Source: Nemertoderma westbladi
Taxonomy: Eukaryota; Xenacoelomorpha; Nemertodermatida; Nemertodermatidae
Assembly: GCA_032718475.1 (NCBI GenBank)
Contig: JAUCBJ010005079.1
Location: forward strand, 1 to 44,432
Length of the DNA stretch: 44,432 nucleotides
Direction of reading: 5' to 3'
Below the pieces are notes generated by a model. The model saw only the letters and a list, made by a program, of their open reading frames with translations, did not search any database and was not told the DNA's origin. Each line of letters opens with the position of its first letter. Within the stretch, counting starts at the first letter, position 1. The position numbers and the translations under genes were made by a program. This document shows positions 42,943 through 44,432 of the stretch, one piece after another.

Positions 42943-43090
42943 AGGGTGCGCCGGATTTATCCGGCGCGCATTGAAAAGCCTGGCGCGCAAATTTGGCGCG
43001 TTTTCGTAAAACGCGCCAAGCTTTGGCGCGCTGGCGCGCAAAAATTATGCATTGGCGCGCTGGCGCGCAAAAATTATTCATTGGCGCGCT
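42943..43090. repeat. GGCGCGC-rich palindromic repeat cluster with hairpin
   Basis: Repeated (t)ggcgcgc words alternate with caaaaattat(g/t)cattggc blocks (two ~26-bp direct repeats at about 43025-43085). A perfect 12-bp stem ttggcgcgtttt / aaaacgcgccaa with a 3-base loop lies at 42993-43019. Confidence 0.85.
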
Positions 43091-43387
43091 ACAAATATTT
43101 CATGCCGGGCCACCTCCACCGCTCCACCTATCCCTACACACATCCCATACAGTCACCCTATCAGCATTTATAATTTTACATAGATACCCCGTCGCTATGT
43201 AAATCCTAGATACCGGTACCAGCTGACCAACCAGTGACCAGTCCTGCAGTCTGCCTGCAGCTGCAATCAACTACCCGGTACCGCGTACCTGTATGTGTGC
43301 TCTGTATGGTACTGTACCGGTACCCCAGGTTGGAATTCATGCTGCAAAACTCGGACGCGTACCTGCGCGAATGACCGCAAACCAGAT

Positions 43388-43512
43388 GCGCGTTGCGCGT
43401 TTGGGTGAGACAGGTGCGCATTCGGGTGAGACAGGTGCGCGTTCTGGGTGAGACAGGTGCGCGTTTGGGTGAGACAGGCACGTGCGCGTTCGGGTGAGAC
43501 AGGTGCGCGTTG
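43388..43512 (+). repeat. Tandem repeat of gggtgagacaggtgcgcgtt, about five units
   Basis: Units of 24-28 bp with small spacer differences (cgtttgggtgagacag, cattcgggtgagacag, cgttctgggtgagacag and so on), flanked on both sides by gcgcgttgcgc. No coding meaning is apparent. Confidence 0.9.
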
Positions 43513-44056
43513 CGCCTCAGCGCGCAGCTCTGATGCGCGCCACAAATTAATTGAAATCACGAAAATACACAAAAAAATTTCGCTCGCTTCGCTCGCGTTA
43601 TTTCTCATTTCCAATTCTTCAAACTGTCAAATCATTTCTCCTATCTGTAATACTGTACAGGCAACCGGAGCTGAATTTGTCTATTTATTTCAACTACAGT
43701 GACAGTACTCTATTGTTATTAGGCCTATGCCTATCAGCCTATTGCCTATGTTACGTTAGTAAACAGGTAAAGTCAGAAAGTAACAATGTATTATAAGTAT
43801 GACTTAACTATTGCATATTTATTCACATTTTATACAGTAGAGTAATGTATTTTCAAATGTAAATGTAGTGGATTCAAAAAATATTTTTTAATATTAACCA
43901 TTTTGATGTTGCAAAAATAACATGTATTATGTAGGCCTAGATTCAACGTACAGACAGACAGCCGTACTAAGATACGCTTAAAACGCAATTCTATGCAAAT
44001 TTTGCCTATTATTAATCTACGCCTATTTGCAATAGGGAAAGAGGATTGAATTGGGT

Positions 44057-44075
44057 GGGGGGGGGGGGGGGGGGG
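44057..44075 (+). repeat. Poly-G tract, 19 bases
   Basis: Nineteen consecutive G just before the MITE. A second run of 16 G lies at 44302-44317 after it. Confidence 0.9.
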
Positions 44076-44087
44076 TGTAGTTTTGAT

Positions 44088-44251
44088 CAGGGATGGCATA
44101 ACGAAAACGAAACAAAGCATAGTTGCTAATAATGAAACGAAAAAATTATGTAAGGTAAAAATGCCAAACGAAATAAAAACACAAACAAATAACGAAACAA
44201 AATAATATAAGTTTCGTTTTTTTTTTGTTTCGTTTCGTTATGCCAGCCCTG
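44088..44251. mobile_element. hAT-like MITE, 164 bp
   Basis: The termini cagggatggcataacgaaaa and its inverse cgtttcgttatgccagccctg form terminal inverted repeats of about 24 bp with few mismatches. Ends CAGGG...CCCTG are typical of hAT superfamily elements. The flanking octamers gttttgat (44080-44087) and gtgttgat (44252-44259) match at 7 of 8 positions, the duplication length of hAT elements. The interior is A-rich, has no ORF and consists largely of acgaaa(c) words, so it would need a transposase supplied from elsewhere. Confidence 0.85.
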
Positions 44252-44432
44252 GTGTTGATTTTATAGAGGCTTGCTTTTAAATTTTAAATTTTGTGGTTTG
44301 AGGGGGGGGGGGGGGGGCTTTTCTGTTATAACGATTTTTATTTCACTTTAAGAATGATGTAGTCCTACTCTACTTGCACTATACCATTAGCAGTTTAATA
44401 AATGGAAGGCCAAGGGGTGTGGAGGGGAGGGG
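44252..44432. other. Right window edge, low-complexity AT-rich and poly-G DNA
   Basis: Contains the poly-G run at 44302-44317 and ends in ggaggggagggg. No gene or repeat beyond this was recognised. Confidence 0.5.

Larger units (their letters stand above)
42792..44087. other. Upstream PCMT intron or 5' region with CpG-rich repeats
   Basis: No exon was recognised. Between 42943 and 43090 the sequence is a dense set of ggcgcgc words; 43388-43512 holds a ~25-bp tandem repeat; 43200-43330 has several ggtaccg/taccggta palindromes. The CpG density contrasts with the AT-rich remainder and could belong to a promoter region of PCMT, but that is inference. Confidence 0.5.

Overview
The window looks like animal (metazoan) nuclear DNA, most likely from a marine invertebrate. 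Two short minus-strand exons with splice-site flanks encode consecutive parts of protein-L-isoaspartate O-methyltransferase (PCMT/PIMT). Nearly everything else is transposable-element DNA of types common in such genomes: APE-type non-LTR elements, a Gypsy element, a BEL/Pao element, a hAT-like MITE, minisatellites and foldback structures. The species cannot be named from sequence alone. No tRNA, rRNA, CRISPR array or bacterial-type operon was seen.

Layout. 1-2710: the 3' end of a CR1/Jockey-type element with a TCTA tail, directly followed by a 5'-truncated element of a second family (family A). 3364-6620: a segment bounded by 30-bp perfect inverted repeats, holding a 5'-truncated minus-strand CR1/Jockey-type element. 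7885-13938: a large, diverged inverted repeat with nested insertions and a 3-unit tandem repeat. 15996-16122: a PCMT exon. 16551-42420: a 22-bp minisatellite broken by a 23.2-kb retroelement nest, then tandemly duplicated. 42655-42791: the preceding PCMT exon. 42792-44432: CpG-rich repeats, a hAT-like MITE and poly-G tracts.

The nest can be ordered in time from its target-site duplications. A Gypsy element with 211-bp LTRs entered the minisatellite (5-bp TSD). A 13.6-kb BEL/Pao element with 1.5-1.7-kb LTRs then entered the Gypsy pol just after the protease (TSD gatgt/tatgt). Finally a full-length APE-type non-LTR element with an intact 1013-aa ORF entered just beyond the BEL element, with an apparent 360-bp duplication of its target. 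A separate ~577-bp insertion splits the Gypsy gag zinc-knuckle region. With all inserts removed, the Gypsy element would be about 5.2 kb, a normal size. The whole nest lies in one 26.5-kb PCMT intron, antisense to the gene.

Most notable are: the 360-bp apparent target duplication; a ~709-codon unrecognised ORF in the env position of the BEL element; a short motif recurring in the BEL LTRs and internal region in more than one reading frame; a recent 302-bp insertion carrying a perfect 30-bp-stem hairpin, whose empty site survives in the opposite arm of the big inverted repeat; and a tandem duplication of LTR plus minisatellite. Boundaries marked approximate were judged by eye from alignments made without software.
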